DNA of 64,000 nucleotides from Magicicada septendecula. Taxonomy: Eukaryota; Arthropoda; Insecta; Hemiptera; Cicadidae. Shown here piece after piece: positions 46,539 through 58,010 of this stretch; within the stretch, counting starts at the first letter, position 1; every line of letters starts with the position of its first letter. The notes under the pieces were generated by a model. That model was not told the origin of the DNA, did no database searches, and saw only the letters and a program-made list of their open reading frames with translations. A program made the position numbers and the translations under genes. The stretch is taken from assembly GCA_034769895.1 (NCBI GenBank), contig CM068371.1:398551469-398615468 (forward strand), written 5' to 3'.

Positions 46539-47257
46539 AAATTCGCGTTATTTCTGGCCTCATTCATGTTTATTTTCTTACATTTGCACGCTTTTTAAAT
46601 GGAAAGTGCCGAAACTCATACCAACATAATGCGTGCAAGCCGAAAAAGTGTCCAGCATGGATAGCGATTTGCTTCCTGTGGATCGCTGGGCAGTGTAACT
46701 GCACGTGTTTACAGAGGAACGTTTCATAGACAGACTTTTCGTCTTTAGGGAATGAACCCTCTGCAAGATGCTGAGGGTCCATGAGTGACTTCGGAGTGCT
46801 CCTTCTTTTCCGCGTGTTTGTTCTGTGAAACGTACAAGATTCGCAGCTTTACTCTAAGCAACGCTCGATAGGAAATGTTGAAAATTTTTGTCCACGGTGT
46901 ACACACTAAACCTGCTCTGATGTTTTAATTACGGACATCATAATATTAAAACTTTGGAATCTTGAGCACTACTTAATGGAGATCAATCATTAACTTATAC
47001 AACCCATTAAGTTTATGCATATTTTTTATATATTGTAACGAAAAGATCTGATGTCGCTGCTGTTCAAGCCCCGCGATGGAAGCCAAATCTGTAACGAAAG
47101 GATTCGATCGTACCTGCAAAATGTGTACAATTTGTATGTGTTTTTGTATAATTAGTGCGTTCGCCTCGCACTGGGTCATTACAGTAATGTTGTGGTTAGC
47201 GATGTTCGTAGCGTAGATATAATCACCTGTATACTACGACAGTAACCTTACCTGTTA
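46539..47257. other. Unassigned GC-richer intron
   Basis: A 70-codon minus-strand frame (46570-46782, MDPQHLAEGSFPKDEKSVYE..) is in low-copy sequence. It matches no family I know and is not MPPE1. It could be an unrecognised exon, retroposed sequence or chance. Confidence 0.3.
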
Positions 47258-47477
47258 TTCATAGGGGGTGTGATAATCCCGGGTGGCGCCAAGTCGTTTT
47301 ACAAAACAACTAAAATTTATGTTTAAACAAGTTATCAGCGTTGCGGGATGGTGCATTCGAATAGTTCCCGCTCGCACAGCCGTCCCAATCGTCGCTTCTG
47401 CTGTATGTCTGACAACCTGCCTTCTGATACGATTTATTCTTAAATACAAGTAATTAATATATAGCACTCCCTATGAA
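47258..47477. repeat. Candidate small inverted-terminal-repeat element
   Basis: Ends TTCATAGGGGGTGTGATA and (inverted) TTCATAGGGAGTGCTATA, 15 of 18 matching, 220 bp apart. No convincing target duplication. Confidence 0.3.
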
Positions 47478-48720
47478 ATGATAACGCTGGTTACTCCCTG
47501 TAATAAATATTTTTTAATGGGTGATAACTGAAAACATTTACATTTACAATAAAACAATTATCAATTCGCACCGACTGATTACATGAGATCTTGCCTTCAG
47601 GGTTTGGCGAAGTAATTTAGGAACCATTTAACCTCGCTTTGCTGCTTACGTGAAGCGTATTCAGTTATTATTGGTTTCCCAAATTGTGGATCCTTATGGC
47701 TATGAGTTAAAAAACTCCAATGGTTACAATAAAAATATAAATTACCTTAATTTAAGTGTACAGAAAGAATAATGTGTGCTGTTACAATCTGTTGTGTTGT
47801 GTCGTATAAGTGTTCTGTAAGTTCGTGTTTAATTCTTAGGTTATTCAATGTTAACAAAGTTTCTATTAAGTTTTAATTTGCTCAAATATTCTATGAAAGA
47901 GAAATATTGTTTCTATAGTGCGGTAAATTTACCTTTCAAAATTATTTAAAGTGATTAGGGTTGGTGGAAAATAAATAATTGGATGGTACTTAACACCTCA
48001 ACGTGTCTAGGTGCCTTCGTAGTTTATTCGAGGTAGGATTTGGCTGCATAAATTCAGTTTTCATGGATTTTGGGCTTCACTAAATGTGGCGTCTTTTTCG
48101 TCATGGGTTTTGACATTCTTTTCAAGGATAATTTCTATTTAATTGGTCTTGGGTCTTGAAATATCTGCTACCACGGTCATCTGCTTCTTCAATGATCAAG
48201 TTCAGCAACTTTGAATAACTATTTGCATGTTTTACACTGAAAAACGCTCTTCCAAACTTTTTGCATCTGCATTGGCTTAATGACGCTTAGCTTCTTGTTA
48301 ATTTCCAACGGTATTTTCGTCTTCAACCGCCGTTTCCATAGTAACGGTATTATTCTGATTGGTTGATTTTGAGATGAGGTATTGTTATCAAAAATTCGAA
48401 TTCTTCGTATATCTTCTGATTACTGTTATTCCTCCATCTTCCTTCCTGGTTATTAAATACTGTCACTATAGTATTTATTCTCGTTCATAGATTATTTTGA
48501 TACCCCACAAGCTTGGGTAATTTCAGACTTTAAGTTTTTACAATTATGTTAATGCCTGTTAATTACATTTATTTTTGTATAATAATGCCTATTACAATAT
48601 TTTGTGTTATAAATGATTTACAATTTATTCTTGGTGATTCCTTCACCTCAGATTTTCTAAATTCTTATATAATCTTATTAAAACATTCACAGCAGCCATG
48701 TTGCTTTTTTGTCAGCTGTG
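47478..48720. other. Unassigned AT-rich sequence
   Basis: No gene or repeat recognised; it lies inside the span of LTR G but does not match E's LTR. Confidence 0.4.
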
Positions 48721-49260
48721 CAAATCCATGTAATCTGCGCTCTACCATCTAAAAAACGAACTCATTGACCTAGTCTTTAAGAATAAAATAATTTTTAATT
48801 GTAAAGTATGATACTCTTATCAAAGCATTTCTGTCTTTCTTACAGCTCAAAGAATCCCCAAAAAACCCTGAGATAAATAATTTATTAATTTTGTTTATAA
48901 TTGTAATTGAATATATCTGTTGTGTTATAGAAAAACCTATATCGAAAGCTGTTGTAACTTAGATAATAGTCGATCTGAAAATCGATGAACTGATTTTAAT
49001 AGTTTCCAGAAAAATTATCCAATTTCAATTAATAAATACCTTTTTTAGGGAACTGACTTTGTGTTATTCTTTGGAGATAGCAAATTTGTTACAGGAAACT
49101 GGTAAATAGCAGAGAAGAGTGCGAAAATTAGCACAGTCATCTAACGTACGAAGTATAAATGGACAACATAACCTGTTACTTATGGTCGCCTCGAAAACAG
49201 CTGATGCAAAGCGCGTCTAATAAAACAAAAACACAGTACACTAAGAGAGGAACATACACA

Positions 49261-49262
<2 letters not shown>

Positions 49263-49332
<70 letters not shown>
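49263..49332. repeat. (CT)n microsatellite
   Basis: About 35 CT units, in the place where E's LTR has only CACTCTCTCTCC (53768). Confidence 0.95.
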
Positions 49333-49337
<5 letters not shown>

Positions 49338-49514
49338 CTGAACTCTAATACCTACAAGGAACAAAAAACCGCAGAGGATCCCATGGTTTATTTTAACGAA
49401 AACTTACACACTAAATAAATAAACACATCCAGATACCTAGATACAATTAATAAAAACGTAACAAATAATGCACAAACGTGTGGTTTAAGACACCTACAAG
49501 CTGAAAATTGTGTT

Positions 49515-49517
<3 letters not shown>

Positions 49518-49557
<40 letters not shown>
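49518..49557. repeat. (TA)n run between LTRs G and F
   Basis: About 20 TA units directly between ..GTGTTACA (G end) and TGTGAATAG (F end). Confidence 0.9.
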
Positions 49558-49560
<3 letters not shown>

Positions 49561-52084
49561 GAATAGACGAGTTGCTGGTGTGTTTTGATTTATTTTGATA
49601 ATCTATCTGAATTTATGTTTCTCTAACACCTCACGTTGTTAGCCAATTTGTGAATAGACGACGTATTGCGGGTTTCTCGTTCTTTCCGCCCCAATGTTGC
49701 CGGCGTCAATTTGTTACTTAACGAGTACGTACGTCTTGTTCGTGTCACGCAATGTAAGCTAATTTGTTAATCAGAACGGGTATGCTTCTCTGTCTCTCCT
49801 CTCTTGGATTGTGTTAATTTAATTCAATTTCTGAGATATCTGGAGTTGGGGAATATAGGAATCTCGTTAACTAATATTAACTTATCACTCTAATTAAAAT
49901 ACCAATGTTAGTGTGACTGTAACTTAAATAATTAGCGTTTTATTTTATAATCTTGCGCAGCCCTAGTATACCTTTCAGAGAATTATGTAAATTTTGTATT
50001 TAATGCTCTTCTCTTTGGTGTCGTAGAATTCCGCAACAAGCGCTGTAGTTCCGGGACAACGAAACTTATAGGTTAATTCACTGTTTACGGTAACCAATTA
50101 TTATACACTTAGTCAGTTACTTTTTATTCCAAACTCATTAAATAATACCCCAAATAATAAGATTTTGAAATTATACAAGGTTTCTTTATTTATTCACTCC
50201 GTTAACATTAAATAGGATTGGTTCTAATTGGCATACAAAAGGCTATATGTTGCGTGAATCGATTATTGTTCGGTCCAATACTTTATTTTATATTCAGTTA
50301 TATAATTTGTTTTTTTATAATTATTTTAGTTCAGGGTGTGAAGGTTCTTGTAATTGTGGGGAAGATTAAAAATACATAGATAAGAATGCAAGATATTACA
50401 AATTTGAAGTGTTGTGTTGTTAATATGATTTATACAATTATAATTTACCAGACTAGAACGAAGCAACTCGGGTAGGCAGTTGGTTGTTAACCTCGTCGCT
50501 CAGAATGGATATGATGTTCGATATTCCTTTCTTCGGTTTAATAAAGTGGAATCCTCGTCCTGGTTACCTCGGAAATACAGCTCCCTTGGTTTATTTACGG
50601 CCAGACTGGTGGTTGTTCTTCTGCAAATTCTGGATCCAAATACGTTCTTCTTTCGTATGAAGTAACTAGTGATGTTCCATGTATTTAAAAGGTTAGGAGT
50701 TTCAATGTGGTGTGTATTTTAGTTGTTACACAGTTGACTCTTTATATTGGATTAATATTTCATTAATTCTTTTTCTGATATTGGACAATTCAAGTCCTTC
50801 CTTGTGTAAGTCGATTACTGATTATTATTATTAGATGATACCATTACACAATCTGGTCATGGGTTGTTGGCCTGATTAATCCAAATAATTATTTATATAT
50901 CGTGATGGGTAACGGTATTGAAATAAATTATATTTTAATTATATTAACCAATTTTTCTGGTTTTTAATCTTGTCACGTTCAGATCATAAAAAGCAATAAT
51001 TGAAATCAACAACTTCTATTCATTCCTGTTGTCCTTAGCAACACATTTATTTATCTTCCTTTTCAATGTTTTGTATATAGTGATTATTTCATATATTGCT
51101 TATTTCATATCGGAATATAACTTTATCTATAGTTTGTTTACTAATTTCTACATATATTCTGCTGGTTTTTTGATCTTAGTCTGTTTCTTTTATATTTATT
51201 ATTTTTTCGATATCAAACGTTATCAATCGATATCATGGCATTATGGCATTATCATTATTTGTTTAAATTGAGTTGGTTTATTATATATTATTACTTATCA
51301 AATGTTTTTCCTAGCTCCTTGAACTGTATTCATTAATTATTATTAACTTCCATACCTAACCTTTATGTTATGAGTGGTTATATTGTGTTATTGGCTGTTA
51401 GGCCTTTTATTGTATATGGACCTACCTTTGATTATAACTGGTGAACAACTATAGCCTTTTTACATAAGTTCATACATATAATCAAACCTTAACTATTAAC
51501 ATTTACACAAATAATTATTCTTTTCATAACTAATAACAATTTTATCTTGATCTATGGATCACATATAATAAAATTGAGATCCACTAACACTAATTAATTG
51601 CTTTCCTACACCCTTCTATAACAGTAATCGAATAATACATTTTGCTTCATTACTTTCCATTAATTCAACAAGTAATGTGCATAATATAACATAAACTTTA
51701 ACATAACATTCATGGTAACAAAATAACATCATTTAATTCAGAATCCTTACTTACTATTACTATAGTGTAAATTATTGTCTCGCTTTTATCTAATTTCATT
51801 GTCATTTACTTTGACATTTTCTGTACTAGTTTCTTTCTTACAATTCTTATCAGTATAATATATTTATTTACGTTTCACTGAACATGGATTTCTTACTATT
51901 GTCTATTTTACAGGTTTGTTTTTTATTGTTATCTCTACCTTGCATCCTTATTCATTTTTATATATAATTATAAATGTAGTTATTAGACCTTTGTATTATC
52001 ATGGGAGTTAAATATTGATTTACTTATTATTTTGCTAATATTCTATTTATGTAACATTGAGGACTGCATTTCTGTGGCGTTACA
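49558..52084 (-). mobile_element. Solo LTR F of the long-LTR family
   Basis: About 2527 bp. On the minus strand it starts TGTAACGCCACAG and ends ..CGTCTATTCACA. Its start region resembles copy B's LTR start (..CCTCAATGTTACATAAA). No interior, primer site or polypurine tract adjoins it: both flanks are TA runs, so it looks like a solo LTR left by recombination. Inside, near its end, are three primer-site-like units (about 49632-49649, 49690-49712, 49747-49765 on the plus strand). Confidence 0.65.
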
Positions 52085-52094
52085 ATATATATAT

Positions 52095-54125
52095 TGTAAC
52101 GTTACATAACCCATGCCCAAATATGACAACATAATCACCATCGTTAAAACCAGTAACCACCCTATTCTAAAAGTCAGAAATGGGTATTATGTACCAAGCT
52201 ATAAAAAAACTTTGTACTACAAAACACTGTAACACTGTATCAAGTGAAATATAGGGTACTTGGTGAGAGTGTAAACTTTTAAAAAGAGCATCTCACAGAT
52301 TGGTACTGTAGATGAAAAAACAATCAATATTGTAGCAGTGGACTACATTGCTGCTGACAAAATTTGTATTTATTGTATTTTGTGTAATTTTGTATTGTGT
52401 AGGCCACAAAGGTCTTGTACCTAGGAATAATCTTTGTGTTTAATATAATGATTTTGTTTAAATATAAAATAACCCAGGGTTAAATATAAAATAATAATAA
52501 TATAAAATAATACTATGTTAGCAAGATGGCATAGGAAAATAGTTTAGAGTAAGGATACATTAAGAAAATAATAAATCATAAATGAATCAAATTAAAAGGA
52601 ATTAAAATATAAAATACCAATGTATAAGATTAAGGAAAAATATAAAGAAAAATCTTAGATAAATTAAATTCGATTATAAATAAAATCTAAAAAGGATTAT
52701 TTTTCTAAAAAGAAGAAATAAATTTATAATAATTAATAATAGCCTATATACTAAAAAGTATATAGATTCACCAATAAAAAACCATAAAAATTCTTGGTTA
52801 CTAACAGTAACCAACTAACAAGATTTGAATTAGTTGTTAAAACGATTTGGAAGTGAACGTTTTGAAAAAGTGTAATGCCTATAAAAATTAATAAAATTGA
52901 CAAGTGATGTCCACTACATATTAGAAATCCTTCGAATAGAACCATTCATGCCCTTAATTTGATGAAACTTTGAAAAATCAACCTCCGAGATCCAGGCCTA
53001 GTCCACAGAACGTCGACATTTTGGTGAGATCGTTACCAAGTAAAATTTAACTAAATTATATCTCAACTATAACTTCATAACACTAGAAACAGCACCATAT
53101 CTTTAAACGCTTCAGGAAAAGAGGTGAAAACAAACTTTATTATTTTAGTTAACCAAAAAACCAGCAGAACGGATTCCTGTGACTTTCTTGCCACCATTAA
53201 ATAAATTTCGTGTTTTTAGTGAAGAAACGTAATCTGCGCTCTGGCGGATAACCAAGGAACTACATAATCTAAATACTACAAATTATAATAAATTAATTTA
53301 TGTAAAGCTTGGTATTAACCAATATTCATTTCTGACCGTCTCATAGTACAAAGAACTCAAAAATAGCCCTGGGAAATTAATAAATTGTTTCTTTGTTGTT
53401 ATTGAAATAAAAAAATAAAAAATATTTGTTATACATTATATGTTTAAAAAATAAGATCGAACTAATGTTGTGTTGTCAGTAAGAATTGATTATACATTTC
53501 TGTTTTGGGAGAAGATAAAACAAAAATTTGCTAAATAAATCCAATGAATACTTTGTTGTTTGAATAAAAATGTGTATTATTTTCAGTAGATGGTAGTTGG
53601 TTACAGATTGTCTGGAGACAGAGAAGAGAACGGACAACCAGAAAATATTACATACCATTTGGGGTTAAATTAACCTCAAATGTGTTTGTAAATGTCACAG
53701 TCAGCTGGTCTCATGAGCGGAGAAATTTAAATTAATTAATCGTATGCTAAGAGAGTAATTCTCTTTGCACTCTCTCTCCTAACTACGGTCAAACAACGGT
53801 ATTGATTACACCCAAATAAAATCTACGGGAAATATTTGCATAATCACACACACTCGATTTTTGGAAACATAGAACATAAATTATAACAAATTCTGTGACT
53901 CTCATTAAAACGAGATTTTCGAAGAGCATAAATAGACGTAAAATTTCTATGACTCCGAGAGATTTTTACCCGCGAGACGTTACAAGTTGGCAAACCCAAT
54001 AGTGGGGCAAATAAAACATTATTTCAATAAATAATTACAGTGACGATCGCAAGGGAGACGATAAGAAACCCATTTTAGGAAACGTATATTTAGACTCCGA
54101 GAGATTATACCTGCGAGACGTTACA
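52095..54125 (+). repeat. 5' LTR of copy E
   Basis: TGTAACGTTACATAA .. GAGACGTTACA, about 2031 bp. It contains an earlier GAGACGTTACA plus primer-like sequence at 53974-54007, 141 bp before its end; the 3' LTR piece carries the same unit, so the unit belongs to the LTR. Confidence 0.75.
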
Positions 54126-54128
54126 AGA

Positions 54129-54146
54129 TGGCGCCCAACGTGGGGC
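54129..54146 (+). other. Primer-binding site of copy E (tRNA-Lys type)
   Basis: TGGCGCCCAACGTGGGGC, the 18-nt site known from retroelements primed by tRNA-Lys1,2. It starts 3 nt after the LTR end. A further unit GAGACGTTACAAGATGGCGC lies 97 bp downstream (54212-54231). Confidence 0.9.
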
Positions 54147-55401
54147 TAATAAAACTTAGAGTTAATTAACAAAAAGGTACGTCTATTTGACTCTGTGAGA
54201 GATTACCCGCGAGACGTTACAAGATGGCGCTCAACTTAAAAGGGCTTTAATTAGGAAAGAAATTTTGATATATACGAAAAACAATATAACAAAAAACCTA
54301 ATTTTCGTCGGCAACTATGAGAAAATAAGAAATGCATAATACCAGAGGCAGATCGAAGAAGAGGGCAGAAGACAAGGAGAAGGAAGAAGGTGGACAGGAA
54401 CGAGAGATAGAAGTAGTCATGGACAGTGAAATGGAACAACCAACGGGTGATAAAGAAGAAACCGAAGTAGTCACAAACACGGAAAACGAAGTAGTTGAAG
54501 AGGATGCCCAAGGGGACCAACCAGATAAAGCGGAAGCCAGAAGAGAACCAAATTGGCGAGCAATGATGAGGCTAATGATGGAGAAAATTGATAGCGTTAA
54601 AGAAAGTATTAGAGAAGATAACAAAAGACACCATGAAGAATTAAGGAAAATAATGGATGAAGGTTTCAGAAAGTTAGATGAAAGAATGGATAGGTGTTTA
54701 AAGAATATGACTGAAACCCTAGACAGCACTTCCGAAGGTATTAAAGTAAATCCGAACACAGAAGAGAGCAGCAAGGAAATAGAAATTAGAGAAGACCAAA
54801 AGGCGCTGCTATCTGAAAATAAAAATAGAAAGAACATAGAGAATATCCAAACCATGGAAGAGAATATCAAGAAAATAAGGAAAACATGTAGAAAGAAAAT
54901 ATTAAATACAAAAGAAGAATTGGAGATGAGGAAGGGTGGATTAATTAATGTATTTAACATCCCAATTAACGAACAAAGGGAGTTAAGTAAAGGTAAGAGT
55001 TATAGAAAAAACTTAATAAAATTATCAAAAATAAACCACCATAAAATAATAAAGAAAAACTTAAATAAGTTTGGATATCATTTAACTATGTCGACAATAG
55101 AAGAGTATCAGAAGATATCAGTCATATCATCAAGATTGAATACAGTGGAACTTGATTATAACGTCATTGAAGGGACCAAAAAAATAATGACGTTACGTCC
55201 GAGTGACGTTATAAAAGAGTCGTTATAAAAGACCCTTTTTAATCACTAGTAAGGAAGGAGAAATAAAAAAAAGATCTTTGCATTATTAACATTATTCGTA
55301 ATATTTATTCTAAAGTTTACAAACTGCATTTCATTTATACAAACAGCATGAAGAATATTTTAAAAGATCAAAAAGAAAGTACATGTAACTTACATTTAGG
55401 C

Positions 55402-55800
55402 TTACTGTCGAAAGTAATCCGTAATTTTTTTTTGAACGTTCCTTTCTGAAAAATAAATTCTTTCTGTTGTGCTGTGGAGATGCTGCACTGCATTGAACGT
55501 GTCGTCAGACGTCTCTCTAAAGCAGTAAAATCGTGAAAGAGTTTCGGCGGCTCTCATTGCTTCCTGTACCGTCGGACAAACGATGTCGGCATTCTCCTCT
55601 TGCTCAGCATCTTCTTCAACACTATCATCTGCTTCTATGTTTTTTACCTCCGCGATAATTTCTGCGTCACTCAACACTTGGAATGTTTCTACTTGGTCAT
55701 CCACTGATGCATAGGAATCAAGTTCATTTCCAAATTCATTTACGTCGAATTTCTTAATCCACTCCGAGAGCGGCAAGTCGTCGTCTTCGTCATCATCGGG
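55402..55800 (-). pseudogene. Tigger/pogo transposase C-terminal part
   Basis: An acidic run (DDDEDDD) precedes LSEWIKKFD, then VLSDAEIIAEVK, then a Glu/Asp-rich stretch and VQEAMRAAETLSRFYCF. This is the C-terminal pattern of Tigger/CENP-B-like transposases (W...., DEEI...V, and the leucine-rich EAL.ALETLRRF helix). The DDE catalytic domain and DNA-binding domains are absent. The frame is open at the truncated N-terminal side, where the LINE begins. Confidence 0.75.
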
Positions 55801-55815
55801 TAAATTTTAATGTAC

Positions 55816-55829
55816 GAGTACGCGCGCGC
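55816..55829. repeat. LINE target-site duplication, left
   Basis: GAGTACGCGCGCGC, identical to 56694-56707. Confidence 0.85.
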
Positions 55830-56693
55830 TAGAGGCTTATCAATAAATAGCTCCAATCTGTTAACAAATAAAACTGTACAGATAGCCGCATATGCAGATG
55901 ACATTAACATCATGTCAAGACGGATCACGGCAGCTAAAGAAATATTTATAGAGCTTAAAAACAAAGCCAAGGAAGTTGCGCTAGCCATAAATATGGATAA
56001 AACAAAAATGCTTATCCAAACAAGAAGGGACCAGGTTCATAACAACATCGAGATAGAGGAGGACACAATTGAGGTGGTGGACAATTTCACGTATCTCGGA
56101 GTGAATCTAGCAAAGACTGGATCAGAGGAGCCGGAGATCCAAAGACGGACCACCATGGCTAACAAGGCGTACTTCGCATTGCTGCCATCATTTAGGTCTG
56201 GGGATGTGCACAGGGAAACAAAAATGAAAATATATAGGACTGTCATCAGACCGGTGCTATGCTACGGGTGTGAGGCATGGGCAATCACACAGAAAACAGT
56301 CGACATAGTAGACACCTTTGAAAGGAAAATCCTCAGACGCATTATAGGCCCAATACAAGAAAATGGCTCATGGAGACTGAGATACAACAACGAACTGTAT
56401 CAAATATATAAAGAGATACCAGTCTCAAAATTTATAAGAATTCAAAGATTGCGTTGGGTCGGACATGTTATGAGAATGGAGGGTGGCAGGAACCCTAAGA
56501 GGGCTTTGCTGGGTACATGGGAGGGAACAAGACCTAGAGGTAGACCGAGGAAGAGGTGGGAAGATGGCGTTGCAGAGGACGCGAGAGACATGGGGATAAG
56601 AAACTGGAGGAGGGTTGCAGTGGATAGAGTGGATTGGAGGCGGAGATTGGTGGAGGCCAGGGCCCGACTTGGGCTGTAGCGCCATAGGAGAGA
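55830..56693 (+). mobile_element. 5'-truncated LINE (RTE-like) inside Tigger
   Basis: 864 bp bounded by a perfect 14-bp target duplication. It holds the last part of a reverse-transcriptase protein: the YADD active site with VQIAAYADDINIMSR (about 55877-55920), NFTYLG, then CYGCEAWAI, ERKILRRIIGP, RWVGHVMRMEGG and GRPRKRWEDG, and ends RLVEARARLGL at 56679. The reading frame is uninterrupted to its stop, and almost no 3' tail follows. The 5' truncation is the normal LINE outcome. The RTE-like clade is tentative. Confidence 0.85.
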
Positions 56694-56707
56694 GAGTACG
56701 CGCGCGC
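56694..56707. repeat. LINE target-site duplication, right
   Basis: GAGTACGCGCGCGC, identical to 55816-55829. Confidence 0.85.
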
Positions 56708-57250
56708 ACATATATACGTTTATATGAAATTTAGAGTAAAATATCTGAGAAATTTTTGACGCTATAACAGAGTAGACAATATTTAGTGATGTTAAAACCG
56801 GGAATTTTTATAATGTTAAAGATATCCGTTTGACCGGACTTATGACAAAATAACGCTACACACAAGTTGACATAACAGCCGAGGCCGTAATAACCAAGTT
56901 CCACTGTATATCATTAAAGAATTTGATAAATCATCCAGAGGAAAAAGGGAATGGAATGATATCAAATGTGAGTGATTATGTTAGATTAGAGGAGGTACAA
57001 TACCTGATAGTTAAAAAGGAACTAACTATGATGGAAAACCGTGACTTAAATGAAGGTTTCGTATTAGCAGAGTTACAGTATCAGATGATAGAGAGGTATA
57101 TAACAAGGACAAAAATTATTTTGAACACTGCCGTAATCCGAGGAAAGGGAGTACCTGAGTTAATGGACCATGGTTAAAACAAGAAATAATAACCAACCAG
57201 AAAAAGGGGACTGATTTTCTGATACCGACCAAGCAACCCATTGGAAAGAA

Positions 57251-57397
57251 AAACCCCAAAATTCAAAAAGCCTGTAAGGACAACTTACTTAATTTATTCA
57301 GGAACAATATGATTTAATAAAACCCCAAAATTCAAAAAGTACGTAAGGACAACTTACTAAATATTTCGAAACAATATGATTTAATAAACAGCAAAAA
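57251..57397 (+). repeat. Tandem repeat (~69 bp x 2) inside copy E
   Basis: AACCCCAAAATTCAAAAAG at 57252 and 57321; the same motif as the 79-bp repeat of copy B (8190-8470) in the element's sense. Confidence 0.8.
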
Positions 57398-57696
57398 CAC
57401 CAAGAAAAGTAAGAACAGATTATTAAATAATATTTATAAACAGCAGATTTAAAATGAAATAATAGAAAAATAATATTTTGATGGTAACAAACAGAAGAAT
57501 AAATAAATAAATAAAAACAATGGATGGTAGTGTGCTCAAATAAGAAGAATAATGAATAATTTAATGACTACAATGAAGCTGAAGGAGGATGATAATTAAT
57601 ACAACTATAATTCAGAATTTCTCGGAATTGAAAATGATATAGGAAGAAATGATACGGAGAAAATATGTCACAAGAAGGAAAGTCAAATCAAATCAA

Positions 57697-58003
57697 ATCT
57701 AAGGGAAATATTTGCATAATCACACACACTTGATTTTTAGAAACATTTAACATAAATTATAACAAATTCTGTGACTCTCATTAAAGCGAGATTTTCGAAG
57801 AGCATAAATAGACGTAAAATTTCTATGACTCCGAGAGATTTTTACCCGTGAGACGTTACAAGTTGGCAAACCCAATAGTGGGGCAAATAAAACATTATTT
57901 CAATAAATAATTACAGTGACGATCGCAAGGGAGACGATAAGAAACCCATTTTAGGAAACGTATATTTATAGACTCCGAGAGATTATACCCGCGAGACGTT
58001 ACA
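57697..58003 (+). repeat. 3' LTR end of copy E
   Basis: Matches 53827-54125, including the internal primer-like unit (about 57853-57886), and ends GAGACGTTACA at 58003 before ATATATA. Only the last ~307 bp is present. Confidence 0.8.
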
Positions 58004-58010
58004 ATATATA

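Larger units (their letters stand above)
45236..49517 (+). mobile_element. Composite LTR G (LTR of the E type, interrupted)
   Basis: It starts TGTAACATTACATAA next to an ATATAT flank, like E's LTR start (TGTAACGTTACATAA), and shares AAGTCAGAAATG further in. It ends ..TTGTGTTACA at 49517 before a TA run. Its last ~0.8 kb (48.72-49.34 kb) is colinear with 53.22-53.78 kb of E's LTR (TAATCTGCGCTCT, then CCCTG.GA.ATTAATAA, then CTAAGAGAG and the CT run). A satellite-bearing repeat is inserted at 45618-46260, and 46.3-48.5 kb does not match E. Probably a solo LTR with insertions; orientation and ends are inferred. Confidence 0.45.
55143..56906 (-). mobile_element. Tigger/pogo DNA transposon, itself interrupted by a LINE
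   Basis: Inverted ends CAGTGGAACTTG.TTAT at both sides and TA duplications (55141-55142, 56907-56908). The minus-strand C-terminal transposase part is at 55776-55402. A LINE with a 14-bp target duplication splits it at 55830-56693. The element is too short to hold a full transposase, so the N-terminal and catalytic parts are missing. Confidence 0.85.
54332..57177 (+). pseudogene. Coiled-coil Gag-like region of copy E, split by Tigger
   Basis: It begins MHNTRGRSKKRAED, then an acidic region, then GDQPDKAEARREP and MMRLMMEKIDSVKES as in copy B, then a coiled coil and a basic region with GGLINVFNIPINE (compare GLVQLHNIP in B and C). A Tigger transposon interrupts it at 55143-56906. Right of the insertion, 56923-57177 shows the family's C-terminal motif (ERYITRTKIILNT .. 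ELMDHG). No zinc knuckle and no enzyme domains. Confidence 0.65.
52095..58003 (+). mobile_element. Long-LTR retroelement, copy E
   Basis: Plus-strand fossil flanked by ATATATAT on both sides. Parts: 5' LTR (52095-54125), primer site (54129-54146), Gag-like region (54332-57177) split by a Tigger transposon, tandem repeat (57251-57397), and the last ~307 bp of the 3' LTR (57697-58003). No pol is present. The shared LTR end differs at about eight of 300 positions by eye, near 3 percent. It is broken: a nested insertion plus a reduced 3' end. Confidence 0.75.

Noticed and set aside
46362-46598. Frames made of Thr-His or Cys-Val repeats over the CA tract
   Set aside because: Pure translation of a microsatellite; the same applies to the CT tract at 49159-49364.
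47258-47477. piggyBac-like small element
   Set aside because: The inverted ends are plausible but no TTAA duplication is present; listed only as a weak candidate repeat.
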